Source: Betaproteobacteria bacterium
GTDB lineage: Bacteria > Pseudomonadota > Gammaproteobacteria > Burkholderiales > Burkholderiaceae_C
DNA: 64,000 nt
Reading direction: 5' to 3'
Assembly (NCBI GenBank): GCA_947453725.1
Contig: CANGHH010000019.1
Location: 1-64,000, forward strand
In this document: positions 17,702-27,911 of the stretch, piece after piece
Position numbering within the stretch: position 1 is the first letter of the stretch
How the letters are laid out: every line of letters starts with the position of its first letter
Program-made: the position numbers and the translations under genes
The notes under the pieces: generated by a model
Database searches by the model: none
Seen by the model: the letters and a program-made list of their open reading frames with translations, nothing else
What the model was told of the DNA's origin: nothing

Positions 17702-20347
17702 ATGAACGAGAAATACGCCCCCGCAGAAGTCGAAGCCGCCGCCCAGGCGCACTGGGCGGCCACCGACGCCTACCGCGTCACCGAGGACGCGACGCGCCCG
17801 AAGTTCTACGCCTGCAGCATGCTGCCCTACCCCAGCGGCAAGCTGCACATGGGCCACGTCCGCAACTACACCATCAACGACATGATGGCGCGCTACCTGC
17901 GGATGCAGGGCATGAACGTGCTGATGCCGATGGGCTGGGACGCCTTCGGCCTGCCGGCCGAGAACGCGGCGATGGCCAACAACGTGCCGCCCGCGCAGTG
18001 GACGCGCGCCAACATCGCCGACATGAAGGCGCAGATGCAGCCGCTGGGCCTGGCCTTCGACTGGACCCGTGAGCTGGCCACCTGCGACCCCAGCTACTAC
18101 AAGTGGAACCAGTGGTTCTTCCTGAAGATGCTGGAAAAAGGCATCGCCTACAAGAAGACCCAGATCGTCAACTGGGATCCGATCGACCAGACCGTGCTGG
18201 CCAACGAACAGGTCGTCGACGGCCGCGGCTGGCGCAGCGGCGCGGTCGTCGAGAAGCGCGAAATCCCGGGCTACTACCTGGCCATCACGCAGTACGCCGA
18301 CGAACTGCTGGCCGGCGTCAACGACGCCACCACGCCCAACTACCTCGAAGGCTGGCCCGAGCGCGTGCGGCTGATGCAGGAACACTGGATCGGCAAGAGC
18401 GAAGGTGTTCGCTTCGCCTTCCCGCATGACATCCTCAGCGCCGACGGCGAACTGGTGCAGGACGGCAAGCTGTGGGTCTTCACCACCCGCGCCGACACCA
18501 TCAAGGGCGTCACCTTCTGCGCCGTGGCACCGGAACACCCGCTGGCCACGCTGGCGGCGCTGGGCAATGCCGACCTGGCGGCCTTCATCGAAGCCTGCAA
18601 GAAAGGCGGCACCACCGAGGCCGAACTGGCGCTGAAGGAAAAGGAAGGTCGCCCGCTGGGCCTCAACGTCAGACACCCGCTCACCGGCGCCGAGGTGCCG
18701 GTATGGGTCGGCAATTACGTGCTGATGGGCTACGGCGACGGCGCCGTGATGGGCGTGCCGGCCCACGACGAGCGCGACTTCGCCTTCGCCAAGAAGTACG
18801 GTCTGGACATGCTGCAGGTGGTGCAGATCGACGGCGAGCATTTCAGCTACGACCACTGGCAGGACTGGTACGGCGACAAGTCGCGCGGCTTCACCGTCAA
18901 CAGCGGCAACTACAGCGGCCTGGCCCACAAGCCGGCGGTCGACGCCATCGCTGCCGCCTTGGCCGCGCTGGGCCTGGGCGACAAGAAGACCACCTGGCGC
19001 CTGCGCGACTGGGGCATCAGCCGCCAGCGCTACTGGGGCACGCCGATCCCGATCATCCACTGCGATGCTTGTGGGTCGGTTCCCGTGCCCGAGCAGGATC
19101 TGCCCGTCCTGCTGCCCGAAGACCTGGTCCCCGACGGCAGCGGCAACCCGCTGAACCACTGCGCGGCCTTCCTGAACGTCGGCTGCCCGCAATGCGGCCA
19201 GCCGGCGCGCCGCGAGACCGACACCATGGACACCTTCGTCGACAGCGCCTGGTACTACATGCGCTACTGCTGCCCGGGCAGCGACGACGCGATGGTCGAT
19301 GCGCGCAACGAGCACTGGATGCCGATGGACCAGTACATCGGCGGCATCGAGCACGCGGTGCTGCATTTGCTCTACGCCCGTTTCTGGACCAAGGCCATGC
19401 GCGACCTCGGCCTGGTGCGCTTCAGCGAGCCTTTCACCAAGCTGTTCACGCAGGGCATGCTGCTCAACGAGAGCTACTTCCGCGAAGAAGAGTCGGGCAA
19501 GAAACACTGGTTCTACCCGAGCGAGGTCGACGTGCAGCACGACGACCGCGGCCAGCCGGTGGGTGCCACGGCCAAGGCCGACGGCCTGCCGGTCAGCCTG
19601 GGCGGCATCGAGAAGATGTCCAAGAGCAAGAACAACGTCGTCGAACCCAAGGACATCATCGCCCGGTTCGGTGCCGACACCGCGCGCCTGTTCACGATGT
19701 TCGCCGGCCCGCCCGACCAGAGCGCGGCCTGGTCCGACAGCGGTGCCGAAGGCTCCTTCCGCTTCCTGCGCCGGCTGTGGAACAGCGGCTTGAAGCTGTC
19801 CGCCCGCCACGGCGTGGCCAACCCCGGTTACGACGGCATCAGCCCGGCCGGCGCCGCGATGCGCCGCGAGATGCACCTGCTGCTGGGCGCAGTGACCCAC
19901 GACTACGATCGGCTGCAATACAACACCGTGGTCTCGGGCGCGATGAAGATGCTCAACGCCATCGACGACGCCAAGCTGGACGCGGGTTCGGGCGACACAG
20001 CCGCGCTGAAGGAGGCCTTCGGCATCCTGCTGCGCACCTTGTACCCGGCTGCGCCGCATATCGGCCATGCGCTGTGGGGCGCCTTGCGCTACGACGTGAC
20101 CTACGGCGACATCGCCCGTGCGCCCTGGCCGCAGGTCGATGAAGACGCCTTGCTGCAGGACGAGATCGAACTGGTGCTGCAGGTCGGCGGCAAGCTGCGC
20201 GGGTCGATCCGCGTGCCGGCCATGGCCGATCGCCACGCCATCGAGGCAGCCGCGCTGGCCTCGCCCGAGTTCCTGCGCTTCGCCGAAGGCCGGCCGGCGA
20301 AAAAGGTGGTCGTGGTGCCAGGTCGCCTGGTGAATGTCGTTGTCTAG
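17702..20347 (+). CDS. leuS: Leucyl-tRNA synthetase
   Basis: This 881-residue class I aminoacyl-tRNA synthetase is of full length. The HIGH-type motif is in [15 protein letters not shown] (near residue 48), the KMSKS motif in [14 protein letters not shown] (near 638), and the CP1 editing domain between them has [22 protein letters not shown] Cys-rich insertion has [10 protein letters not shown] and CPQCGQP. The C-terminal anticodon-binding domain ends GRLVNVVV. The last 14 bp overlap lptE. Confidence 0.98.
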   Translation: MNEKYAPAEVEAAAQAHWAATDAYRVTEDATRPKFYACSMLPYPSGKLHMGHVRNYTINDMMARYLRMQGMNVLMPMGWDAFGLPAENAAMANNVPPAQWTRANIADMKAQMQPLGLAFDWTRELATCDPSYYKWNQWFFLKMLEKGIAYKKTQIVNWDPIDQTVLANEQVVDGRGWRSGAVVEKREIPGYYLAITQYADELLAGVNDATTPNYLEGWPERVRLMQEHWIGKSEGVRFAFPHDILSADGELVQDGKLWVFTTRADTIKGVTFCAVAPEHPLATLAALGNADLAAFIEACKKGGTTEAELALKEKEGRPLGLNVRHPLTGAEVPVWVGNYVLMGYGDGAVMGVPAHDERDFAFAKKYGLDMLQVVQIDGEHFSYDHWQDWYGDKSRGFTVNSGNYSGLAHKPAVDAIAAALAALGLGDKKTTWRLRDWGISRQRYWGTPIPIIHCDACGSVPVPEQDLPVLLPEDLVPDGSGNPLNHCAAFLNVGCPQCGQPARRETDTMDTFVDSAWYYMRYCCPGSDDAMVDARNEHWMPMDQYIGGIEHAVLHLLYARFWTKAMRDLGLVRFSEPFTKLFTQGMLLNESYFREEESGKKHWFYPSEVDVQHDDRGQPVGATAKADGLPVSLGGIEKMSKSKNNVVEPKDIIARFGADTARLFTMFAGPPDQSAAWSDSGAEGSFRFLRRLWNSGLKLSARHGVANPGYDGISPAGAAMRREMHLLLGAVTHDYDRLQYNTVVSGAMKMLNAIDDAKLDAGSGDTAALKEAFGILLRTLYPAAPHIGHALWGALRYDVTYGDIARAPWPQVDEDALLQDEIELVLQVGGKLRGSIRVPAMADRHAIEAAALASPEFLRFAEGRPAKKVVVVPGRLVNVVV

Positions 20348-20843
20348 AACGCTGACGCGGCGCAGCCTGCTGGCGCTGGCGATGGCCGGCCCGGCCGCCA
20401 GTCTGGGCGCCTGCGGTTTCGCGCTGCGCCGCCCGGCTCGCTTGTCCTTCAGCAGCGTCGCCCTGACCGGCTTCGCGCCGCGTTCACCGCTGGCCGAAGC
20501 GCTGCGTCGTCAGTTGCAGCAGCAGGTGCGCGTGCTGGCCGACCCGGGGCAGGCCGACGTGGTGCTGCAGGCCCTGGACGACACGCGCGAAAAGAGCGTC
20601 GTCGCGTCGACCTCGGCCGCGCAGGTGCGCGAATTCCAGCTGCGGCTGAAGTTCCATTTCCGCGCCGTCACGGCGTCGGGCCGCGAACTGATCCCGCGCG
20701 TCGAACTGCTGCTGACGCGCGACCTCAGCTACACCGAGGTTCAGGCGCTGGCCAAGGAAAACGAAGAGGCCGAGCTCTTCCGTGAGATGCAGGGCGACGT
20801 CGTGGCCCAGGTGCTGCGCCGCCTGGCGGCGATCGTTCTCTAG
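20334..20843 (+). CDS. lptE: LPS-assembly lipoprotein LptE
   Basis: This 169-residue protein plugs the LptD barrel during lipopolysaccharide export. It has a Tat/Sec-like N terminus with lipobox SLGAC (Cys27), then [12 protein letters not shown] and the LptE-typical [21 protein letters not shown] near the C terminus. It overlaps the leuS end by 14 bp and is followed by holA, the standard leuS-lptE-holA order. Confidence 0.92.
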   Translation: MSLSRTLTRRSLLALAMAGPAASLGACGFALRRPARLSFSSVALTGFAPRSPLAEALRRQLQQQVRVLADPGQADVVLQALDDTREKSVVASTSAAQVREFQLRLKFHFRAVTASGRELIPRVELLLTRDLSYTEVQALAKENEEAELFREMQGDVVAQVLRRLAAIVL

Positions 20844-20882
20844 GCCTGTCCAGACCCGTTCAGCCACAGCGCCCGCCGTCAC

Positions 20883-21968
20883 ATGCAAGTCCGCCCCGAC
20901 CAGCTCGAAGCCCACCTGGGCCGTGGCCTGAAGCCGCTGTACACCATCCATGGCGACGAGCCGTTGCTGGCCCAGGAAGCGGCCGACGCGATCCGTGCCG
21001 CGGCGAAGGTCGCCGGCTACAGCGAGCGCAAGGTCTTCACCGTCAGCGGCGCGCACTTCGACTGGAGCGGCGTGCTGGGCGCGGCGCAGGCCATGAGCCT
21101 GTTTGCCGAGCGCCAGCTGATCGAGATCCGGATCCCGTCGGGCAAGCCCGGCAAGGACGGTTCCGAAGCCCTGCAGCGCTATTGCGACCTTTTGCCCGAT
21201 GACGTGCTGACGCTGGTGCAGCTGCCCAAGCTCGATTTCCAGCAGCAGAAGGCGGCCTGGTTCAACGCGCTGGACGGCAGCGGGGTCACGCTGCGCGTGG
21301 AAACGTTGGACCGCAGGCTGTTGCCGGCCTGGCTGGCGCAGCGCCTGGCGCGCCAGGGCCAGCAGGTGCGGACCGGCGAGGAAGGCGTGCGCACGCTGGC
21401 CTTCTTCGCCGACCGCATCGAAGGCAACCTGCTGGCCGCGCACCAGGAATTGCAGAAGCTGGCGCTGCTGCATCCGGCCGGCGAGCTGGGTTTTGAGCAG
21501 ATCGAAGCGGCGGTGCTGAACGTCGCCCGCTACGACATCGCCAAGCTGACCGAGGCGCTGTGGACCGGCCAGGTGGCGCGCACGCTGCGCATGCTCGATG
21601 GCCTGCAGGCCGAAGGCGAAGCCGCGGTGCTGGTGCACTGGATGCTGGCCGAGGACCTGCGCGCCCTGGGTCGCGCCCGCGCCGCGCTGGACGACGGCAA
21701 GCCGATCCCGATGGCGCTGAAGGAAGCCCGCGTCTGGGGCGTCAAGGAAAAGCTCTTCGAACGCGTGCTGCCGATGCTGGCCGACCACCAGCTGGCCCAC
21801 TTGCTGGAATCGGCCAGCATCTGCGACGGCATCGTCAAGGGCCTGAAGCACCCCGACTGGCCGCTGGACCCGTGGGCCGCGCTGCGCCGGCTGACGCTGA
21901 TGGCCCTCGAAGCGCAACGCGCCACGCCGCTGAAGGGCGCTGGGCGACCGCTGCTGGCGCTTCAGTAG
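20883..21968 (+). CDS. holA: DNA polymerase III delta subunit
   Basis: This 361-residue clamp-loader subunit opens the beta clamp. The N-terminal segment YTIHGDEPLLAQEAADAIRAAA and KVFTVSGAHFDW are typical of HolA, and the C-terminal collar domain follows. The start lies 39 bp behind lptE. Its last 7 bp overlap the convergent dehydrogenase gene. Confidence 0.94.
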   Translation: MQVRPDQLEAHLGRGLKPLYTIHGDEPLLAQEAADAIRAAAKVAGYSERKVFTVSGAHFDWSGVLGAAQAMSLFAERQLIEIRIPSGKPGKDGSEALQRYCDLLPDDVLTLVQLPKLDFQQQKAAWFNALDGSGVTLRVETLDRRLLPAWLAQRLARQGQQVRTGEEGVRTLAFFADRIEGNLLAAHQELQKLALLHPAGELGFEQIEAAVLNVARYDIAKLTEALWTGQVARTLRMLDGLQAEGEAAVLVHWMLAEDLRALGRARAALDDGKPIPMALKEARVWGVKEKLFERVLPMLADHQLAHLLESASICDGIVKGLKHPDWPLDPWAALRRLTLMALEAQRATPLKGAGRPLLALQ

Positions 21969-22864
21969 CCGCGCTGGCGTTCGACGAGGTGCTGCAGCGC
22001 GCCGCCGTCGCGCGCCGCGCGCAGGTTGCGCACCGCCACGGCGGCGGCGCTGCGCGGGTCGGTCTGCGCGGCGGCATGCGGCAGCACCGTCACCTGCGGG
22101 TGTTGCCAGTAGCGATGCTCGGCGGGCAGCGGTTCCTGGTGGAAGACGTCCAGCACCGCGTGCCGCAGGTGGCCGCTGTCCAGCGCCGCCAGCAGGTCGG
22201 CGTCAACGACATGGGCGCCGCGCGCCAGGTTGACCACGGCGGCTTGCGCGGGCAGGGCGGCGAAGAAGCGGGCGTCGAGCAGCCCGCGCGTCTCGAGCGT
22301 CAGCGGCAGCAGGTTGATCGCGATGTCGGTCTCGGCCAGGGCGCCCGGCAGCGGCGTGCCATCGCGCCGCCAGCAGCTCGCCGCGTAGCCGAGGTCGGCG
22401 ATGCGCCGCGCCGCCGCCCGGCCCATCTCGCCGCTGCCCAGCACCAGCACGCGCAGCTCGTCGGCGCGGCGCTGCGGCAGCTGCTGCCAGCGCCCGGCGC
22501 GCTGCTGCCGGGCGTAGCTGAAGAAATCGCGGTGCAGCGACAGCACCGACCACAGCGCGGTCTCGGCCATCGCGGCGCTCATGGCCGGGTCGACCATCCG
22601 CGCCAGCGGCACCTCGGCGGGCAGGCTACTGTCGGCCAGCAGGCGGTCGACGCCGGCCCACAGGCTCTGGATCAGCCGCAGCTTCGGCAAGCCCTGCAGG
22701 CTGCCTGGGGCCGGGTTGGCGACGACGGCGGCAAGCACGGCCGCCGGCTCGCGGCGGGCCGCGTCGAGGTCCAGCCAATGCGCCTCGGGCATCGCCGTCG
22801 CCAGCGCGTGCAGCCAGCCCTGCCGTTCAGCGCTGTCGAGCTGGCCGCACAGCAGCACCTTCAT
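21962..22864 (-). CDS. 2-hydroxyacid dehydrogenase (glyoxylate/hydroxypyruvate reductase A-like)
   Basis: This 300-residue D-isomer-specific dehydrogenase is closest in style to GhrA. Visible are the substrate-domain segment LIQSLWAGVDRLL, the nucleotide-binding loop VLGSGEMGRAAARRI, the catalytic Arg in VVNLARGAHVVD, the Glu in FHQEPLPAEH and the His in VLPHAAAQTD. It reduces glyoxylate or hydroxypyruvate with NADPH. ATG 22864 overlaps the pncC stop by 4 bp and is preferred to the long upstream extension of the frame. Last gene of a six-gene reverse operon. Confidence 0.88.
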   Translation of the reverse strand: MKVLLCGQLDSAERQGWLHALATAMPEAHWLDLDAARREPAAVLAAVVANPAPGSLQGLPKLRLIQSLWAGVDRLLADSSLPAEVPLARMVDPAMSAAMAETALWSVLSLHRDFFSYARQQRAGRWQQLPQRRADELRVLVLGSGEMGRAAARRIADLGYAASCWRRDGTPLPGALAETDIAINLLPLTLETRGLLDARFFAALPAQAAVVNLARGAHVVDADLLAALDSGHLRHAVLDVFHQEPLPAEHRYWQHPQVTVLPHAAAQTDPRSAAAVAVRNLRAARDGGALQHLVERQRGY

Positions 22865-23340
22865 GCGCGGGCCGCCTCGATCAGCCGCTGCAGCGCGGCC
22901 TGCACGGTCGCCGCACGCACCGCGCTGCGGTCGCCCGGCAATTGCAGACCTTCGGCCTGCACGCCGGCCGTGGTGGCCCAGGCCAGCCAGACCGTCCCGA
23001 CGGGCTTGCCGGGCACCGCGCCGCCCGGCCCGGCGATGCCGGTGACGGCCACCGCCAACTGCACCGGCGCCCGCTGCAGCGCGCCCTGCGCCATCGCCAG
23101 CGCGACTTCCCGGCTGACCGCACCGTGCTTGTCCAGCAGCGCCTCGGCGACGCCCAGCAAGTCCGCCTTGGCCTGGTTGCTGTAGGTCACGAAGCCGCGT
23201 TCGAACCAGTCGCTGGAACCGGACACCGCGGTGCAGGCGGCGGCGATCAGGCCGCCGGTGCAGCTCTCGGCGGCGGCCATGCGCCAGCCGCGCGCGCGCA
23301 GCGCGTCCGCCAGTTGTCGCACGGCGGGTTCGAAGTCCAT
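22861..23340 (-). CDS. pncC: Nicotinamide-nucleotide amidohydrolase (CinA C-terminal domain protein)
   Basis: This 159-residue stand-alone CinA C-terminal domain deamidates nicotinamide mononucleotide in pyridine nucleotide recycling. Motifs are AAAESCTGGLIAA with catalytic Ser, SDWFERGFVTYSNQAK, GAVSREVALAMAQGAL and VTGIAGPGG. It overlaps the pgpA stop by one base and the next gene by 4 bp, so translation is coupled. The N-terminal molybdopterin-binding-like domain of full CinA is absent, as usual in proteobacteria. Confidence 0.93.
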   Translation of the reverse strand: MDFEPAVRQLADALRARGWRMAAAESCTGGLIAAACTAVSGSSDWFERGFVTYSNQAKADLLGVAEALLDKHGAVSREVALAMAQGALQRAPVQLAVAVTGIAGPGGAVPGKPVGTVWLAWATTAGVQAEGLQLPGDRSAVRAATVQAALQRLIEAARA

Positions 23341-23888
23341 CAGGTCCACAGTCGCACCCCCACAGCCAGCACCAGCAGCGTGCAGCCGGCCGCCACCAGG
23401 TCGTCGAACAGGATGCCGAAGCCCTGCCACCAGCCGATGGCCTGGCCAGGCTGCAGCTTGCACAGCCGGTCGGCCCAGCCAACGGGGCCGGGCTTGGCGG
23501 CATCGAAATAGCGAAACAGGCCGAAGGCCAACGCCTGCATCCAGAAACCGGCCGGCCACAGCAGCCACAGGATCAGCCAGATGGCAACGATCTCGTCCCA
23601 GACGATGGCGCCCGGGTCGGCGATGCGCAGGTGGCGCGCGGTGGCGGTGCAGGCCCACCAGCCGACTGGCAGCGCCGCGGCGATCAGCCAGCCCCACTGC
23701 GCGGCGTCGAGCCACCGGCTGATGACCAGGAAGGACACCCAGCCCCACAGCGTGCCGACGGTGCCTGGCGCCTTGGGCGACAGGCCACTGCCGAAGCCCA
23801 GCGCGATCCAGTGCGCCGGGTGGCGCCGCATGAAGGCGGCGCTGGGGCGCAGCGGGCCGCTGGCGTTGTTCGGGGCGGTGTCGTCCAT
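23340..23888 (-). CDS. pgpA: Phosphatidylglycerophosphatase A
   Basis: This 182-residue inner-membrane phosphatase of phospholipid synthesis has ALGFGSGLSPKAPGTVGTLWGW near the N terminus, DEIVAIWLILWLLWPAG in the middle and ILFDDLVAAG near the end, as in PgpA. Several hydrophobic helices are evident. It sits between thiL and pncC, a common arrangement. Confidence 0.94.
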   Translation of the reverse strand: MDDTAPNNASGPLRPSAAFMRRHPAHWIALGFGSGLSPKAPGTVGTLWGWVSFLVISRWLDAAQWGWLIAAALPVGWWACTATARHLRIADPGAIVWDEIVAIWLILWLLWPAGFWMQALAFGLFRYFDAAKPGPVGWADRLCKLQPGQAIGWWQGFGILFDDLVAAGCTLLVLAVGVRLWT

Positions 23889-23901
23889 CAGGCGGCATCC
23901 A

Positions 23902-24864
23902 TCAGGCGAAGTGGTCGTAGCCCCGGAAGGACCGGGCCAGCGGCTGGCCGTCGGCGCCGACCACGCGCAGGCCGGGCCGGTCCTCGATGCTGCCGCAGCG
24001 CGTCACGGCCACACCCGCCGCGCGGCCGGCGGCGCGCACGGCGTCAGCCTGACCGGGCGGTGCGGTGAACAGCAGTTCGTAGTCGTCGCCGCCGGCGACC
24101 AGGCATTCGTGCTGCAGCGCGGCCGTCTGCGCCGCCAGGATGGCGCTGCGCGGCAGCGCGTCGACGTTCACCGTCGCCCCCACGCCCGAGCGCTGCAGGA
24201 TGTGGCCGAGGTCGCCGGCCAGGCCGTCGCTGAGGTCGATGGCGCTGCTCGCCACGCCGCGCAAGGCCAGCCCCAGCGCCACGCGCGGCTGCGGTTGCTC
24301 CATCGCGCGGCGCAGGCTTTCGAAGTCGTCACCGGTCAGCGCCGTCATCGCGACCTGTCCGCGGAAGACTTCCAGTGCCAGCCGGGCGTCGCCCAGCGCG
24401 CCGCTGACCCAGAGCTCGTCGCCGGCCCGGGCGCCGCTGCGCAGCAGGGCCTGCCCCGGCGGCACCTGGCCGATGACGGTGATGCAGATGTTCAGCGGCC
24501 CGGCCGTGGTGTCGCCGCCGACCAGTTCGATGCCGTGGGCGTCGGCCAGCCCGAAAAGGCCCTGCGCGAAACCGGCGACGAAGGCTTCGTCGGCGCGTGG
24601 CAGAGCCAGCGCCAGGGTACAGGCCAGCGGCTCGGCGCCGCAGGCGGCGAGGTCGCTGAGGTTGACCGCCAGCGCCTTGTGGCCGAGGCGTTCGGGCGCC
24701 ACGGTGGACAGGAAATGCCGGCCTTCGACCAGCATGTCGCAGGACACGGCGAGCTGCATGCCGGGGACCGGGCGCAGCAGCGCGCAGTCGTCGCCGACGC
24801 CCAGCGCCGCGCGCCGCACCGGGCGCGTGAAATGCCGCGCGATGAGGTCGAATTCGCCGGCCAT
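23902..24864 (-). CDS. thiL: Thiamine-monophosphate kinase
   Basis: This 320-residue ATP-dependent kinase makes thiamine diphosphate from the monophosphate. Motifs are GVGDDCALLRP, the metal-binding NLSDLAACGAEPLACTL, GGDTTAGPLNICITVIG, and SDGLAGDLGHILQRSGVGA. Its ATG overlaps the preceding response-regulator stop (TGATG), so it is translationally coupled to a two-component system with which it has no obvious functional link. Confidence 0.95.
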   Translation of the reverse strand: MAGEFDLIARHFTRPVRRAALGVGDDCALLRPVPGMQLAVSCDMLVEGRHFLSTVAPERLGHKALAVNLSDLAACGAEPLACTLALALPRADEAFVAGFAQGLFGLADAHGIELVGGDTTAGPLNICITVIGQVPPGQALLRSGARAGDELWVSGALGDARLALEVFRGQVAMTALTGDDFESLRRAMEQPQPRVALGLALRGVASSAIDLSDGLAGDLGHILQRSGVGATVNVDALPRSAILAAQTAALQHECLVAGGDDYELLFTAPPGQADAVRAAGRAAGVAVTRCGSIEDRPGLRVVGADGQPLARSFRGYDHFA

Positions 24865-25532
24865 CAGGCCAGTCCCCCGTCGCGCAGCAGATTGGCCAGC
24901 TCGACAGCCGATTTCACGTTCATCTTCTCGAAGACCCGCGCCCGGTGCACTTCCACCGTGCGCACGCTGATGCCCAGGCCATCGGCGATCAGCTTGTTCG
25001 GCCGGCCTTCGATGACCAGCCGCAGCACATCGCGTTCGCGCTCGGTCAGTTCGTCCAGCAGGCGGGCCGTCGTGCCCAGCGCCTTGCGCGCCAGCAGCGC
25101 CTGCGCGCTGGCCTGCAGCGCCAGTTCCACGCGGTCGACCAGGGCATTGTTCGAAAACGGCTTCTCGACGAAATCGAAAGCCCCGCGCTTGACCGCTGCC
25201 ACAGCGGTCGGCACGTCGCCGTGGCCGGTCAGGAAGATCACCGGCAGCAGCGGCAGCAGGCTGCGTTCGGCCAGGCGTTCGAACAGCACCAGACCGCTGG
25301 TGCCGGGCATGCGCACGTCCAGCACCAGGCAGGACGGCGCTTGCGGCCAGGCCGCGCGGCCGGGCGCCTGCTGCCCGGCCAGCCAGGCTTCGAAGGCTTC
25401 GGCGCTGGCGTAGCCCTGCGACAGCAGGCGGCGCGAGCGCAGCAGCCAGGCCAGCGCGTCGCGCACCACCTCTTCGTCATCGACGAGGTAGACAACAGGG
25501 ATGCCCAGGGCCGGATCGAGCGTGAAGGACAA
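24864..25532 (-). CDS. FixJ/NarL-type response regulator (DctR-like)
   Basis: This 222-residue regulator has a receiver domain (about 10-130) with acidic pocket LVDDEE, phospho-acceptor Asp in LVLDVRMPGTSG and Lys in FVEKPFSNNAL. A LuxR-type HTH follows (about 155-215, LTERERDVLRLVIEGRPNKLIADGLG). It pairs with the sensor kinase encoded 24 bp upstream. Kinase type, domain order and the divergent malic-enzyme gene suggest a C4-dicarboxylate response (DctS/DctR), but this is inference. Confidence 0.9.
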   Translation of the reverse strand: MSFTLDPALGIPVVYLVDDEEVVRDALAWLLRSRRLLSQGYASAEAFEAWLAGQQAPGRAAWPQAPSCLVLDVRMPGTSGLVLFERLAERSLLPLLPVIFLTGHGDVPTAVAAVKRGAFDFVEKPFSNNALVDRVELALQASAQALLARKALGTTARLLDELTERERDVLRLVIEGRPNKLIADGLGISVRTVEVHRARVFEKMNVKSAVELANLLRDGGLA

Positions 25533-25556
25533 GGTGTGAGGCTTCAGAAGCCCGCT

Positions 25557-27782
25557 TCAGCGGGCAGACAAGGGGTGGCCAGTTTCGCCGCTTTCGGCGG
25601 TCGGCGCGGCGGCAGCGGAAATCGCCAGTGTGAAGCGGAATTCGGTGCCGACGCCGTCAGGCCCCGGTCCGAAGTCCAGCGTGCCGCCGTGCTGCTCGAT
25701 GACGGTGCGGCACAGGCTCAGGCCCAGGCCCATGCCTTCGGCGCGCGTCGTGAAAAAAGGCGTGAACAGGCGCGCGGCCACCTCGTCGGCGATGCCGGGA
25801 CCGCGGTCGATGACGCTGAAGGTGGCGCGGCCGGCTTGCACCGCGCGCACGCGCAGGGTCAGCACGCGGTCGGCGGGCCGGGTCGCGACTTCCATCGCCT
25901 GGATGCCGTTGCGCGCCAGGTTCAGCAGCACCTGTTCGACCATCGTGCGGTCGCAGCGCACGCGCAGCGGGCGGGCCGTCGATCCCGCGGCGCCGGGTGC
26001 GGCCAGCGGCAGGTCCAGCTCGATGCGCGTGCCGCTCTTGCGCGCGTGCAGGCGGGCCAGCGGCAACACGGCTTCCAGCAACGCGTCGGCGCCCAGCGTC
26101 TCGTGCAGCTGTTCGCGGCGGCGCACGAAGTCGTGCACGCTCTTGATCACGCGGCCGGCGCGCTCGGCCTGTTCGGCGATGCGTTCCAACGCCTGCTTCA
26201 GCAGGCCGGGCGTGTCGGCGTCCGGGTCGTTGATCAGGTTCAGCGAGCCGCTGGCGTAGCTGGCGATGGCGGCCAGCGGCTGGTTCAGCTCGTGGCTCAG
26301 CAGCGAGGCCATCTCGCCCACCGTGGCCAGGCGCGCGGTGGCCTGTAGTCGTTCCTGCTGCTGGCGCGAGAGGTCTTCGACGCGGCGCTGCGCGCTCAAG
26401 TCCAGCACGGCGCTCATCCAGCCGGTCTGCAGACCCTGGCCATCGACCAGCGGTGCCTCGTAGATCATCACCGGGAAGCGCTCGCCGCTCTTGCGCATGA
26501 AGACCGTTTCGAAGCCTTCGCGGAGTTCGCTGGGGCTGCGCCCCGACCCTTCGAGTCGCTGCTGCTGGCGCTGCTGGTAGAGCGCCGCGTATTCCGGCGG
26601 CCAGTACGGCGGCGCGTAATGCGCGGCGTCGGGCGCGGCCTGCAGGGCGGGCGCTGCCTGCCGGGCCTGCACGCCCGACGGGGCGGCTGCGGGCAAGAGC
26701 TCGTCCGGCGCGAAGCCGACCATCGCGCAGAAAGCCGGGTTGACATAGCTGATCACACCCTGCATGTCGCGCGCCCGCAGGCCGGTGGACAGCGAATCTT
26801 CCATTGCCTTGCGAAAGGCCAGTGCTTCGGCCAGCGCGCGTTCGGCCTGGGCGCGGCGGCGCACGTCACGTGCCAGCAGCAGGACCACGCCGAACAGTGC
26901 GATCGACAGGCCCAGCACCAGCCCGGTGGCCAGGTTGGGAATCAGGCTGGGCCTGCCGGCCGCGCTGTCGGCGCGCAATTGCAGCGTGGCGCCGGGCAGG
27001 TCGACCACCCGTTCGGCGACATAGATGCCGGCGCCTCGGCGCACGCCGGCGCGGGCCAGCCGCGTGCCGTCTCCTTCGACAAAAGAGAATTCGTGCCGGC
27101 GCGCCTGCCGGGTCGGCAGCGCCGTTTCGAGGAGCGGTGCCAGCGCATAGGTGCCGACCAGGAAACCGGCCTCGCGCCCGGCGCGCTGCTCGGGCACGCA
27201 CAGGTCGATGACCTCCAGGCCGAGTGCCCCCGCCTGCGGCACGAAGTAGCTGCGCGAGAACATCGGCGCCGCGGCCCGCCGTGCGGCGCTGCAGGCCAGT
27301 TCGACTTCGACGCCGAGGTCGGCGCGCGCCATCTGGCTGAACAGCGGCGGCAAGAAAGGCGTGTCCATGGCCTTGCTGACGTGCAGGTCCTGGTCGCGCC
27401 ATTCCACGCGCTTCAGGGTCGGCTGGGCTTTCAGCAGGGCCTCGGCGCCCTGCTGGCGGTCAGGGTGCGGCGGCGGGCTCCAGGCCAGCGCTTGCAGGGT
27501 CTGGATCGCGCCCAGCAGTTCGTGGCGGATGTCGGCTGCTGCCTCGGTGGCCACGGCGTCGACCTCTTCCTGCGCGCGCACCGACTCGTAGCCCACCGTC
27601 AGCGCCACCAGCAGGGTCTGCGCCACACCCAGCAGCGCCAGCAGCGCACCCCACAGCACCGCGCGGCGCCAGCGTCTGGGCGGCTTGATGGTGGCCGGGC
27701 CCGCAGACCCTGCCGCGATGAAGCCATGCAGCGGGCCCGGCTCGTCGGCGGTCAGGGGCGCTTGGGGTGACAGGGCAGGCAT
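25557..27782 (-). CDS. Sensor histidine kinase with periplasmic sensor and PAS domain (DctS-like)
   Basis: This 741-residue membrane kinase has a transmembrane helix (about 42-66), a large periplasmic sensor region (about 67-300), a second helix (about 305-325, ATGLVLGLSIALFGVVLLLA) and a PAS domain (about 350-480) with a Pro/Ala-rich insertion. The dimerisation domain carries phospho-His497 in LLSHELNQPLAAI. The HATPase domain has N-box NLARNGIQAM and G-boxes DRGPGIAD and GMGLGLSLC. The frame is open far upstream, but that part is antisense to malic enzyme. ATG 27782 is the plausible start. Upstream and divergent is maeB, consistent with dicarboxylate sensing. Confidence 0.9.
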   Translation of the reverse strand: MPALSPQAPLTADEPGPLHGFIAAGSAGPATIKPPRRWRRAVLWGALLALLGVAQTLLVALTVGYESVRAQEEVDAVATEAAADIRHELLGAIQTLQALAWSPPPHPDRQQGAEALLKAQPTLKRVEWRDQDLHVSKAMDTPFLPPLFSQMARADLGVEVELACSAARRAAAPMFSRSYFVPQAGALGLEVIDLCVPEQRAGREAGFLVGTYALAPLLETALPTRQARRHEFSFVEGDGTRLARAGVRRGAGIYVAERVVDLPGATLQLRADSAAGRPSLIPNLATGLVLGLSIALFGVVLLLARDVRRRAQAERALAEALAFRKAMEDSLSTGLRARDMQGVISYVNPAFCAMVGFAPDELLPAAAPSGVQARQAAPALQAAPDAAHYAPPYWPPEYAALYQQRQQQRLEGSGRSPSELREGFETVFMRKSGERFPVMIYEAPLVDGQGLQTGWMSAVLDLSAQRRVEDLSRQQQERLQATARLATVGEMASLLSHELNQPLAAIASYASGSLNLINDPDADTPGLLKQALERIAEQAERAGRVIKSVHDFVRRREQLHETLGADALLEAVLPLARLHARKSGTRIELDLPLAAPGAAGSTARPLRVRCDRTMVEQVLLNLARNGIQAMEVATRPADRVLTLRVRAVQAGRATFSVIDRGPGIADEVAARLFTPFFTTRAEGMGLGLSLCRTVIEQHGGTLDFGPGPDGVGTEFRFTLAISAAAAPTAESGETGHPLSAR

Positions 27783-27911
27783 GGCGGGCCTGCAGTTTCG
27801 CGCATCGGCGGCGGCGGCGCCAGGCACCTGGACGCACCCGCGACCTACAATCCGTGTTCGTTCGGACTTGTGCGCTGCGGCACAGTCTGCAACCCCCAGG
27901 AGACGAGAGCG

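Noticed and set aside
17327..20236. 969-codon reverse frame opposite leuS
   Set aside because: Shadow of leuS. No family resemblance.
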